Assembly: GCA_004431415.1 (NCBI GenBank)
Contig: QPMI01000439.1
Span: forward strand, 186,001-250,000
Source: Cyanophora paradoxa
Taxonomy: Eukaryota > Glaucocystophyceae > Cyanophorales > Cyanophoraceae
DNA: 64,000 nucleotides
Direction: 5' to 3'
Shown here: piece after piece, positions 39,101-47,969 of the stretch
Numbering within the stretch: the stretch's first letter is position 1
Layout: every line of letters begins with the position of its first letter
Notes under the pieces: generated by a model
Told to the model about the DNA's origin: nothing
Seen by the model: only the letters and a program-made list of their open reading frames with translations
Databases searched by the model: none
Made by a program: the position numbers and the translations under genes

Positions 39101-41773
39101 TACTATGGACATTCTTAATATGCGTATATTCAGTGCGTATAATTGAACGGTTGTGCGCGCAGCGCTAGCCAAGATGCGGTCCTCGAAGCGGCTGAGGGCC
39201 GAAATACAGAGCGATTCGCGGCCCGCGCCCGCACGCACGTGCAGCACTAGCTGCAGTAGCCATCCCCCACTGCAGGAAAAGATTGAGGTCGTCGATCTGG
39301 AGGCCGACGACACAGCAACGGCCTGCAGCTGCAACGGATACCGCGGTGCTGAGAAGCCCACGGCCACAAGCGTTGCAGACGAAGATGACGCATACGAGGC
39401 TGGTGCGCGTCGCACGTTGGTGCTCGCATGCATGCGGAAAACGAAAACGCGATTAATATTGTACGTGTACGCAGCGTACGCAGCGTACGCTCTTGCGGAC
39501 GACGTCGGCCTCAACGAAGAAAAAGAAGAGACAGACGCTGCTGGTGCTTGTTGAACGTTGGCGGACCTTCTTTATAATTATCTGCCATATAGTAATTAGC
39601 TATAGAAGTATTCTAGCTATATAGGGAGCGCTATCTAGCGCTTCGTGCTTTCATGTCCAGGCCATGGCTACTTTTTAGCCTGTCCATAAGAAGCGATGCC
39701 ATCAACTATGCCCGCCGACGCTGTTGCAGTTTCAGGCCTGTTTATACCTTTTGAATTTCAGTCCCTGGCCCGCGGCCGTTTATAGAGTATTGAGTATCTT
39801 CAAGTCAAATTGACTCGAGCTTTGCATGTACAGCTGCAGCGACACAGCAAGAAGCGGGAGCTGGAACTACAACTTCTCAGCACCCTACGAAACGACGAAG
39901 GATCTCTAAGCGCGGCGGGGCGCCTGCAGCCGTGGCTTGCCATGGTGATTTCGATCGCGAGAAGCGCTGGACTGAGTTGCGCAAACGTGGCGAGGTGTGA
40001 AGTACTTGACGGATTTAATTGAATCTCTCCCAAGTCTTTGAACCCGAGTCCCTTTAAATATTGCATGCCCAGGAAATCGCTGATTGCGTGTTCAAACTGG
40101 ATGGGCGCTTTTATGCAGCCTTCTTGCTCCAAAAAGTCAAGGTCGGCAACTTCGATTCCGCTAGCCTTGAATTGCTGTATATATAGGGCAAAGATCTGAT
40201 ATCGGAGCGTGTTTACTTCATGCAGATCATCTCCCCGCCGATGGCTTCAAAGGAAGAAGCGCAGTGGTATTATGATCGTTTCAAAATTGCCTGGTACGGC
40301 CCAGACGGCGAACGTCGCTATGGAATAAAACTCAACTATGCCGTCGAAGGTATCCATTGTCAGAAAAGTTTATGAAATTATTCCGCACTGCGCCAGACGG
40401 CAGATCGAGACACGTGCACTGATCATGAGCGCCCCGCCAGAGTATGAATCGGAGTCGTGGTACCAGAAGCTCTTCACCGGACCGGAGAAAAAGCGGCCGA
40501 AGATAGGCTTCAATGACCCGGGCAGCTGCAGAAAGAATGCCGTTGCGGCCGCCGTGGGGCGCACGGTCGCGTTCATCGATCGCGAGGCCGAGCTCCAGGT
40601 ACAGTTCGGCGTCCCTATAATTGTACGCATGCTAATTTGAACACTCAGCTCGGAATGCATGCGGACCACGCAGAGGGCGAGGCGGCTCATGACCATGGAT
40701 GCGGGGGTACCGGTGATGCGGAGGCCGTGGCCGGCACCCTTTCGGGATTCCTCAGCGACAGCGGTGGCAAACAAATCGACTTCCAGCCCACGCCCGCGCC
40801 CGTCACGCAAGTGCAGCCGGCGCCGGCGCAGCAAGCATCCAAATCCCAATCATCTGCAGCCGCGCATGCTCCGGATCCGTCGACGTCTGCGCCCGTTGTC
40901 GCCAAGCAGGAGAAGATTGAGGTCGTAGATCTGGAGGCCGACGATGAACCCGTTGCGCCGGAGCTGTCTTCAAGCGCAGCCGCACATCTGGCACCACCCT
41001 CACCCGCTCCGCATCCTGTGGACATAGCTTCAACCAGCAGTTCTCAAGCTGCAGCTGCCGTGGCTACAAGCTTCGCAGATAGGCAGGGGCGCACAACAAG
41101 GCCTGCCGATATCGATCTTAACCCGAGTATGGTGCGCCTTTCAATTTACATAATCGAAACAGACTAATGCCGTTTTGAATCTTCCATGGCTTAACTCCGC
41201 CTTATTAATTTTTAACTCGCCCTCCGACGCTCGCAGGTGCTGAAGTGGAGCAAGGAGGAGACCCGGGCATGGCTCGCCGAGCGCTTCGCTCTGACGGCCG
41301 ACGACCCAGCGTGAGCTCTTGAATTCATTAATATTATTGTTCGAATTCTCGATGGAGAGCTCCTTCTTGCGCAGGTACCGCGCTCTTCGCCGGCTGCGGC
41401 TCTCCGGTCGCCTGCTCCTGCTGCACCCCGCCCGCTTCTTCGAGGCGCGCCTGCTGGGATCCCTGAATTCGAAGCCGGGCGATCGCGAGGAGGACGACGA
41501 CGAAGTCGAAGCCCTTAAAACGGTCCTCGGCTCGCTCGACTCGTTTGTGCGTGCAGACCTCCCGTAATTATAATTAACGTTGAAGCGGCCGTCGAATAGC
41601 TGTGGCGGCGCCTGACGCCTCCGGGTGCCTGCGGGCAGGTGGCGCTGCTGGTGGAGGAGGCGCGGGAGGGCGCGCTCGACGGGCGGGGGCGCCAGGAGGT
41701 CGACAGGCTCTTCGGCGCCCGCCTCGAGGCGATCGCCGCCGCTGACGGCGCGGGCCCCGGGCAGCAGGCCTAG
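27126..41773 (+). CDS. P4: triple AP2-like / SIM / SAM protein, interrupted by a retrotransposon
   Basis: First exon at 27,126 (MDTDSRSRSRPAPRAASEGP). Module 1: KFVARVGWRGC (about 27,640-27,735), FWTSGFPTED (about 27,811-27,845), EAARARDRLVIICDHVDE (27,900-28,015) and a third exon (28,105-28,258) that carries an in-frame TAG at 28,123. Module 2: KFFGRFKWR (28,443-28,557) and AARARDRLAIICDHVDE (28,748-28,860). Then the retroelement 28,935-38,455, and the module's third exon resumes at about 38,507. Downstream: acidic exon (38,840-39,026), an extra exon with EVVDLEADD (39,165-39,405), basic exon, third AP2-like unit (40,073-40,350), PWY-like exon, a second EVVDLEADD exon (40,650-41,132), SAM-like pair (41,237-41,312; 41,375-41,548) and last helix. 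Splicing could remove the element in principle, but expression is doubtful. Confidence 0.55.
28935..29217 (+). repeat. left LTR
   Basis: 283 bp, beginning TGTCGCATCCGACTTTACAG and ending CACGCGACA. By eye it is identical to the right LTR. Short inverted ends TGTCGC/GCGACA are visible. Confidence 0.93.
29303..29370 (-). tRNA. tRNA-like sequence (A and B boxes), probably not a functional tRNA
   Basis: On the minus strand TTGGCTCAGTTGGTAGAGC fits the tRNA D-arm/A box, and GGTTCGGATCC about 31 bases further fits the T-arm/B box. The anticodon and acceptor stems do not pair well, so this is likely a tRNA-derived relic inside the leader of the retroelement. It could also be an internal pol III-type motif. 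Confidence 0.35.
29503..30835 (+). CDS. gag-like protein of the retrotransposon, frameshifted
   Basis: The start at 29,503 (MAEFFQHLLVQSQQQALHE) leads into an Ala/Asp-rich region. Near 29,940 coding potential moves to another frame (GLEYVEKKPLSAPTGLRYM), which continues to about 30,835 with a helical region typical in length for gag (PLSKWYALLASEPRALSRAV; LTQRTEVNNLACVIETAAVV). No CCHC knuckle is visible. It should form the particle core. The frame change at CCCCTGG fits one missing base. Confidence 0.6.
30857..31531 (+). CDS. retropepsin-like aspartic protease domain
   Basis: The centre is VQILFDTGAMGEV, a DTG active-site motif in hydrophobic context. It is followed by strands (AEIAHVVLRFGDVYV, AVYVVPD) and by LLVGIGTIMMVEG, which stands where retropepsins have the conserved hydrophobic-G near the C-terminal. 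This matches a Ty3/gypsy protease that matures gag and pol. The frame is entered near 30,820 and left near 31,485 at a GGGG run, where the next frame continues (LLVRVLRPVVLKDAREWMVR). Confidence 0.75.
   Translation: MHASNSRQRSSLHFPTPAADPGDLTGYGPDRPSDLAVPESPEGAPPGGLNAPIPIAHVIDGISGRPHDFRRLQLQCPGFVYALNADGTLGASTRVQILFDTGAMGEVGEKRHMPPGTRYTGVKVLRAFLHHATITAEIAHVVLRFGDVYVSRAVYVVPDGSLGPNADLLVGIGTIMMVEGRIDTTSSGWCLHARDAQFRPHVIPFCCPDKRRGLSLSGSFALSS
32073..33065 (+). CDS. reverse transcriptase, N-terminal part
   Basis: A long Pro/Ala-rich and acidic linker is followed by the RT fingers. [57 protein letters not shown] and [27 protein letters not shown] are typical Ty3/gypsy RT blocks 1 and 2. The frame ends at 33,063, after LDRLRG, in the middle of the palm domain. 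The palm continues in another frame from 33,062. Confidence 0.85.
   Translation: [330 protein letters not shown]
33062..34269 (+). CDS. reverse transcriptase palm and RNase H, frameshifted
   Basis: MIFSTVDATAGFWQLPLD holds the first catalytic Asp, PFGVTNGPAAFSRAV is block 4 and TAYIDDITVFS is the YIDD catalytic box. LRLKPSKCRFG, GHLVSAEGI and LGLAGYYRRFVNGFA follow. RNase H then starts: ILSTDASTYAIGAIL (Asp) and NYTATELECLAVVWAI (Glu). Near 33,893 the frame changes and FLVRTDHQALQWLRS (Asp) and VVEYRAGRNNGGPDACSR complete RNase H. All catalytic residues can be found across the two frames. Confidence 0.88.
34155..35334 (+). CDS. Pro/Arg-rich pol linker, several frames
   Basis: Between RNase H and integrase lies about 1.2 kb that codes for a low-complexity Pro/Ala/Arg/Glu-rich linker. 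Coding-like stretches move between frames near 34,150, between 34,250 and 34,650, near 34,870, near 34,985 and near 35,120 (RPPEAPRRGKTPRKADNP; ELELDEDGFPVTLLDRVR). No domain is recognised. Linkers of this size occur in some Ty3/gypsy pol proteins. Confidence 0.4.
35335..36863 (+). CDS. retrotransposon integrase, frameshifted near the catalytic Glu
   Basis: A zinc-binding H-H-C-C module is visible (AYHDGWGHRGAS, then SCHCCQFAK). The core has Asp in LWQVDVFHLD, Asp in LLMDNGSSL and Glu in TNGLVER, with 35 residues between the last two, as in the classical D,D-35-E family. Just after the Glu, at a GGGGG run (about 36,193-36,198), the frame ends at 36,207. Another frame (36,204-36,863) continues with KTLLHAACRAEREPMHEW and SWVGPFTVMSV, a GPY/F-type C-terminal module. 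A single base change would join them. Confidence 0.88.
36864..38172. other. 3' non-coding region of the retrotransposon with repeats
   Basis: There is no ORF of interest. CCTTGAGCACAGCTCGG followed by CGGTGACAGGG occurs twice (about 37,049-37,080 and 37,133-37,162). TTTCGATTCCCGGCAGT followed by a CGCCGG/AGCCGG hairpin occurs three times at 37,909-38,033. These could be RNA structure or packaging signals. The polypurine tract GAGAGGAGGAG ends the region. Confidence 0.55.
38173..38455 (+). repeat. right LTR
   Basis: 283 bp, the same as the left LTR by eye; followed by the TGCAG target duplication and directly by P4 intron/exon sequence. Confidence 0.93.
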
Positions 41774-42046
41774 GCCTAGGCTCCGGGGCTGTGATTCAGC
41801 GGCCGATGCTGTCGCTAATATTGTGCTGATCAAGAGCTTTAATTTCTAGAGCTGTAACTGCCCTCTTTGGAGGCAGCCCGAAACCGTTGAACAAAGTTTT
41901 CGGATTCGGAGTTCGACACTAATGCGAAAAGTGAAATAAATTTTTCTGAAATCGTTTAATTCAAACATACGAGCCTCGGAGCTTTGCATGCGCTACTAGA
42001 ACCTGATCCTGAATAGTCTGGCCTGGGCCTGTACATGTACAAGAGT

Positions 42047-43065
42047 CTAGTGCGCAGCGACGAAATCCGCGATTGCGCGGGCGATGGCGGCGTTCTGCGG
42101 GGCCGCCAGCGCCGCCCCCGCCACGTCCGGCGCCATGTCGTCGAAGACGCCGTCCAGAATGGCGTCGGCCGCGCCGCTCGCGGCCGCGCCGGCCGCGCCG
42201 GCCGCGGCGCCCGCGCCGGCCGCGGCGGGCGGCGAGCGGAGAAGGGCGGCCGCGACGAAGGGCTCGTGGCGGCAGGGGCCGAGCGGGCGGCCGGCGGCGT
42301 CCAGCGCGGCGCGGTGGAGGAAGACCACCGCGCGCCTGGGCGCCCCTGCGCCAACATATATAAATTGAGAATATTCGAACTGTAAAAGAATTGGGCGTGA
42401 GCGGACCCGGGGCCAGGGCAGAGAGAGCAGCTTGGACAGCGTCCGGCGCACCGCGGCTTTCCTGCCTCCAAAAAAGCAACGCCGCGGCCGGCGCCGGCGC
42501 CGTCCCCCCGGCCGATCCTGAGCCTCGAATTCCCGTCCCCTGCGGCTGGAAATTCGCCGCGAAGCCGCGCGCCGCGAGCTCCGACTCCGCGGCGCTGAGG
42601 AGGGCGAGTACGACGTCCCGAGTCCCCGGATCGAAAGGCGAGCGTACCATGCACAGCGTAAACCACGAGCACTGCGCATAATTAATACTGCGGGCTCCGG
42701 GCTGCGAGCGCGAGGCCAATATTTAATTTCGAGGCGGACGACTGACCTGGTACACGCGCTGGGGGCGGGGCCGGCGCCAACGCAACGCTGAGATCTAGAT
42801 CGAGAGGCCCGCGGCTCAGCTGCAGGCTGTACATGTGCCACGGCCGAACAGAAAGCCCCAGGGCGGAGCGGAGTTGCCCGTTCTCGACGCGGAGCGCGTC
42901 CACCAGCTCAAACAGCAGCGCCTCGCGGAGCTGCAGGTCCCGCAGGCCGGCGAAGACCGCTTCGAAGTCCGCTGCTCGCGCGCCCTGCATGCGCAGCTGC
43001 AGCTCGCGCCACACGATACCGATGTCCCGCGGAGGCGGCAGCAGCTGATCTACCTTCGATTTCAT
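42047..43065 (-). CDS. unknown host gene, about three exons
   Basis: ATG at 43,065 opens a helical exon (DIGIVWRELQLRMQGARAAD; LRDLQLREALLFELVDALRV) ending at a GTCAGT donor near 42,748. A second exon (DVVLALLSAAESELAARGFA) follows acceptor CTCGCAG and runs to about 42,400. The last exon (APRRAVVFLHRAALDAAGRP, then an Ala-rich stretch and AIARAIADFVAAH) starts after GGCGCAG and ends with TAG at 42,047. I do not recognise the family. The first exon could form a coiled coil. It is transcribed divergently from the TLDc-GTPase gene, 127 bp away. Confidence 0.45.
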
Positions 43066-43192
43066 CGTCGAGTCAGCTACCTTCGGGGATACCGGTACCG
43101 GCTCGGTGATCGGTAGCGGCAGCAGCTGGTATGTATGCTTGGACCGAAATATCGAGCGAAACAAATCTCGACTTTAATTTCGACCGAATTTG

Positions 43193-46100
43193 ATGGGCAA
43201 AAAGAAAACTTCTCGATCCAAACTTCGCCAACCGCAGCAGCTCGACGCAGCAGCTCAGCAGCAAAGCGCCACCAGCCAAAGCTCAAGCTCAAGCGGCGAC
43301 GCCATGATCTTCCGTGACGTGAAGGCCAAGCAGGATTTCCTCGTCGGCGATGGCGAGGATGCAGTCCTGATGCGGGAGCAGCTGACGGCGTGGATGGGTT
43401 TCAAGTCGTGCGCCGCCGCCATCCGGTTTTACCATTAAACCCGCCGAACAGTGCGCATCTTATCTATAGTTACCCCCGATCAATCTCAAGCAGATGCGAC
43501 TTCACGAAGCTTTTCAAGGCGGGCTACGGCGAGGCGGTGCAGCAGGCGGCGCAAAAATTCTTCAAGTCGTCCTCGGGCAAGGCGCCGATCGTCGTGATCA
43601 TGTCTCTGGAAACGGGACACGTCATTGGCGGGTTCACCACTCGCACGTGCGCTTTAATAATTTAGCGTTTCATGATTTGCCAAACAGCGCGCACAGTCTG
43701 ATCTAGCTACCCGGTCTTGGCTCTCGCGCAGCTTCGATCCTAGTTACTCCCAGCATCAAGGGGAGCGGGGGTCAAAGCAGGACAGCCTCGCTTTCATTTT
43801 CAGACTCTGCCGCGAGAAAGGGCGCTTCGAACCATGCGTGTTCCATATCAAGAGCGGCGCGGATGACGCGATTTACTCAAACGACAGCTCGGCTGGCTAC
43901 GTATACACTGCAGATCATGATAATTGCGATATCGATTACGATTACGATGATCGTGATGATCGCAGCCACGGGCACGTGCACGTGCAAAGTCCCTCCTTCG
44001 GGAGTCAAAACGGAACGGATCTTGCCTTCTTGCCGGCTTCTGGGGACTGGAGGCTGCCCCAGGTCGGCTCAAGCACCTACGAAAGCGCCCCCCGGGGAAC
44101 CTTTCCAGGCAACGGAACAAGGATTACAGCCGTCGAGGTTTATCAAGTGATGCTTGACTGCAGCGCTCCGGAGCCTGGTGCATTTCTTACGATTATTGCA
44201 CATATATATTGGATTCGAACTATAAAATTTGTGTTAAATCTGCCAGTCTGCTCTGATGCATATATACGTGTGATCAGGAAATATCTCGGTCTTTGCATCT
44301 TTCCGCCATCTATGTTTCGAAGAATGGTGCACAATCTAAAACTGTCTTTAAATTCCTAGAGATTGTAACACTTATTGTCAAGCGCGTACGGTCGGTTTGA
44401 ATTCGAATTCTTGCAGCACGCGAAACGAGCTCATCGAGGCGCTTATGAGACGAACTCCAAAGCACGGAGGCGAGCTCTCGGTCGACTACTACAACGTGCT
44501 TCTTTTCGCGGGCGTCGGCGCAGGTTGCATCGCTCATATTGCCGTTTATCGCGGCTATGCTAGATTAAACGTTAACGTTCTTCATTTGATGAATATTCAG
44601 GCAAAAGCTCGTTCGTCAATGCGCTCGATTCGGCCTTCCTCGGACGAATTTCCGCTCTTGCAAACGTCGGTGCGTGACTATTGCAATTATGTCCGTCCGT
44701 CGAAATAAACACAGTATTTACTCTTGCATCTCAGGGCGCGGCTCGGCATCGGTGACAGTACCACTCACCAAGCGCTTCCTCGATGATACGAACGTCTGCC
44801 TCTGGGACTGCATGGGTGCGCAGCCCTCCGGCAATTGATTTAAATCGAATGCGAATGGCGAACATAATTATATGCAGGCTGGACCGCGGACACGTACACC
44901 AAAGACGAGTTTGAGTACATCATTAATGGCCACGTTCCGGATGGCTTCGACCTCCGAATGTGAGGATTCGCACGCATTTCGCGATAAATATCTCGAAGTC
45001 TCTGGAAGGATTAACGATTAGACTTCCCAGGCCTATTTTTCGCCTATTTGCTTTTTGACATGCAACTTAAACTTGAGGCATGGACTTGTTGATGCCATGT
45101 TCATGCTGGCCAGGTCGATCAACCTGAAGACGGAGGGCCTTATCCTGAAACCCACTCTCGCCGACCGCGTCCACGTCGTCGTCTTCGTGGTTCGCATTTG
45201 TATCCGCTCACTCTCTAGATCTGTCCAGCTGAAACCTGCGCTCAAATCGCGCCTGACGTGTACAGGTTCCTGCCGAGTCGTTGACGTCCGAGTCCTACCT
45301 CGCCCGCCTGCGCTCGTTCATCGAGATCACCCGCAAGCCCAGCATCGGTGAGAAATGCCATCTAAATATTGCTCCGAAGCTCTTTTCTTAACGAGTCACG
45401 AGCTCTTTATTAAACCGAACTCCAGATGTACGCGCCGTCGTTCTTATCACGAAGGTGCCTCTGGAAATAAAATTAAAGCCCCCTTCGCGAAATATACTAA
45501 GCGTCTCTCATGATCATGAGCAGGTGGACACGCTCGATCGCGAGCTCGCTGGCGACGTGGCGGGCATCTTCGAGAGCCCCCGCGTGCTCCGCGCCGTCGA
45601 CATCCTCGCCGGGCCCCAGGTCCGAATTCATAACTAAAGAATAACTAAAAGAATAGCTAATCCTTGCTCATAACTAAAGAATAAAACGAAGCTCAGCTGC
45701 TCAACTATAGCTATTTCAGAGTCCGCTGAAGCTCGAATTCTCGGCAGGGCGTGGGTGTCAGCCCGACGTTCATCCTCCCCGTCAAGAGCTACGCCTTCGA
45801 ATCCGAGCCGAACGCCGCCGTGGACGTCCTCACCCTCGACGCCCTCCAGTGTGCCCCACGAATACCTAATGCCATCTAATTTCTTCTAGCAATTGCAAAT
45901 AGCGTCTTCTCACAAATTTAATCTTATCCATTAGTGCCGCCATTAATTTGAATAGCGTCTCCTCACAAATAGCATCGATCGATAAATTGCGCCATTCACA
46001 TTTTCACTCTTCCTCACCCACGAAGCCTAAGGCCTCCAGTGCGAGCCGCCTTCTCTCCCTTCGACAAATATCTGATTCCGTCTCTTTTCTCAAGCTTACG

Positions 46101-46256
46101 TATCTCGAGCGCAGCCGGGCCCTGAACGCGGCGGACGACTTCCTGCGCGACCGCCACCGCCAGTGCTTCGGCGCGCGGGGCCGCCGCCCCGGCTCCGCCC
46201 CGGCCTCGGCCTCGGGCGCTGCGGGCGGCAGCGCGAAAGGCGCGCCCAAGGCCTAG
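43193..46256 (+). CDS. TLDc domain plus IFI44-type GTPase (multi-exon)
   Basis: ATG 43,193 opens a basic, Gln/Ser-rich N-terminus. The TLDc part follows: LFKAGYGEAVQQAAQKFF, KAPIVVIMSLETGHVIGGFT (43,500-43,635), DSLAFIFRLCREKGRF (about 43,790), AIYSNDSS, PSFGSQNGTDLAFLP and RITAVEVYQV (to 44,148). The GTPase follows with its P-loop split by an intron (NVLLFAGVGAG to 44,519, then KSSFVNALDSAFLGRI from 44,601), LWDCMG (DxxG, about 44,805), INGHVPDGF (about 44,925), VVLITK and VDTLDREL (TKVD split by an intron, 45,450/45,523) and SPTFILPVKSYAFE. TLDc followed by this G-domain is the IFI44/IFI44L layout. It should be a cytosolic GTP-binding protein; its role outside animals is unknown. It ends with TAG at 46,254. 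Confidence 0.72.
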
Positions 46257-46581
46257 AACAGAGAAACGCAGTGTGCAGATCTAGATTGATTTTGAATTCG
46301 AGCATCCATATCTACTTCCCAGTGGCCCGAGGGCTTTCCACGGGCGTGCATGATCAGACGATCAGAACTTCGGAAGCATATAGTTCTTTATTCTTTGCTA
46401 TTGGACCGATGTGCCCGCAGACTTTGAGAGCGACTCTGAGAGAAGAAACGCGCAAATTAAGCTCAGGTCTGCTCAGGTGTTTCTTCGATTCGAAAATCGA
46501 AGTCAGGATATTTACACAGAACTTTGACACGAAATCAATTTTTGCATGCGCTCTGATCAGCTTGCTAGCCTAGTCGTAGGC
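46257..46581. other. spacer between convergent genes
   Basis: No gene is supported; it holds the 3' ends of the GTPase gene (plus) and the ankyrin gene (minus). Confidence 0.4.
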
Positions 46582-47411
46582 TCAGCCGTCTCGATCTGTG
46601 GCGGCGGCTGTAACGGTGCTGGTGCGGGTGCGCTTCACTGGGCGGGCGGCGGCCTTCGAATTTGCGTAGGCGAGGACAGCCCTCTTTTCGGCACAGGCGA
46701 CGATCAACTGCACCATCGTCGTGTTGCGTTTGTGCACAGCGATGTCGAGCACTGTCATACCCAACCGATCTTGAACTTGATCCTGCGAAGAAAAATGAGC
46801 CCTCGGAGGGGTGAATATTAAATTACTATAACACAACACAGGGACGGTGAACTAAAGGGGGTAGTCGTGCGCGGCGGGCCTTGCGGTTTGGGACGATATC
46901 TGCATCGGCGTCGAGGAGGACCCGGACGGCGTTGCAGAGATTCTCGCGGGCCGCAAAGTGGAGGAGCGGCCCAAGATCGTCCCCCGTCTTGCCCCACCGT
47001 CTCTCCTCGAGGAACGCGCGTCGTACCCCCAAGGCTTCCAGCTCTGGCCCGCCGAGCTCCAAGATTTCTGCGGCGGCGCGCGGTCATACAATGTTACAGT
47101 AAATTGCAAGGTAAGCGCACCAATGGTTTGGGCAGCGATGCGCGATCGCGCGAAAATCACCTCATCTTCCGCCGGTCCGCCTTGTAGCGTCTGGAGCAGG
47201 TTGCGGCCCGCGCCGCCATGAGCCGATAGCAGGTCGAGCTTGGCGCGCGCCACTCCTTGCAGCAGCATCTTTGACAGTTCTACATCCGCCAGCTTAAAAG
47301 CGACGTGCAGCGCGGTGGCGCCCGTTGCGTCCTGCTGGCCAAGTGAGTGCCCGTCTGGGGCGCAGCGCATGCGCAGGGGCGGGGCCGTGCCGGGCGGAGG
47401 GGGTCGGCGCC
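46582..47411 (-). pseudogene. ankyrin-repeat gene, downstream part, cut off by element B
   Basis: Read on the minus strand from the insertion point: GADPLRP, then (after a small frame change near 47,370) GATALHVAFKLADVELSKML, an ankyrin repeat. A second exon follows (LLHFAARENLCNAVRVLLD, about 46,930-46,990) and a last exon (LGMTVLDIAVHKRNTTMVQL) ending at the TGA at 46,582. The repeats are typical protein-interaction modules. The upstream half of the gene lies at 58,576-59,272, on the other side of the inserted element. The frame change at CGCCCCTG needs one more base or a small intron. Confidence 0.65.
47406..47411. repeat. left target-site duplication of element B (GGCGCC)
   Basis: GGCGCC at 47,406-47,411 directly precedes the left inverted repeat and is repeated at 58,576-58,581 after the right one. 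The 6-bp length is the norm for Polintons. It encodes the Gly-Ala of an ankyrin repeat. Because it is a palindrome it could also be read as part of the inverted repeat. Confidence 0.75.
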
Positions 47412-47840
47412 AAAAAAATGAGAGAGGACCTGATTCTGTGGCCCACCCCTCTTCACCACCCTCACCTCTCCGAACCCACCCCAACCCACCCAATCCAGCG
47501 TCTTCCCAGCCATCACTCTCGCCAACCCTTCCGCTACGTCTACCGCCCTTCTCTCCCTCTGGTCTACCTCCCCTTCCATCCAGCAACCACTAGGTAGTAT
47601 CTAACGTCTACTCCAATCGATCTTGCAAAAGATATAGCAGTGATTTGAGACGGGCCCCCAACGCGACGGTCTGCAGAGATAGCTTAATCAGCAGCTAGGC
47701 GTTAATACTGTGTTCTTCCTATCTAAATAGCGGAGAGGTTTCCAGGTTCTAGCTAGACGATAAAACTATATAATCGAAGCTGATTGCATATGCGAGTTTA
47801 GGTTCTAGTTAGTCAATAATACTGTGTGGATGATAGCGCC
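47412..47840 (+). repeat. left terminal inverted repeat of element B
   Basis: 429 bp starting AAAAAAATGAGAGAGGACC and ending TGATAGCGCC. The right copy (58,148-58,575) matches by eye except for one A fewer in the terminal A run. The outer 180 bp is strongly pyrimidine-rich (CCCACCCCTCTTCACC...). Confidence 0.92.
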
Positions 47841-47955
47841 GGTCTTTGAATCACCAAAGGGTCACCGCAATTGAGGTTTCTCTTATTTTGTCTTAAAGAG
47901 ATCCCTTTCCAATATTGCTATGTGAAGTTGCGTTTGGAACAAGCAAAAAAATTGT

Positions 47956-47963
47956 GATATATA
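47956..47963 (+). promoter_or_regulatory. TATA-like motif before the element B polymerase
   Basis: GATATATA lies 6 bases before the ATG at 47,970, as GATATAAA does before 874 in element A. A shared promoter type is inferred. Confidence 0.35.
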
Positions 47964-47969
47964 CTTCCA

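Noticed and set aside
42073-42385. Ala/Arg-rich plus-strand frames at 42.0-42.4 kb
   Set aside because: They arise from GCC/GCG-rich sequence opposite the last exon of the minus-strand gene, which has splice signals and a consistent frame.
46852-47586. Long minus-strand frame through the left inverted repeat as a gene of its own
   Set aside because: Its first part is inverted-repeat sequence and only the later ankyrin part is host coding; the same low-complexity peptide appears at the right repeat.
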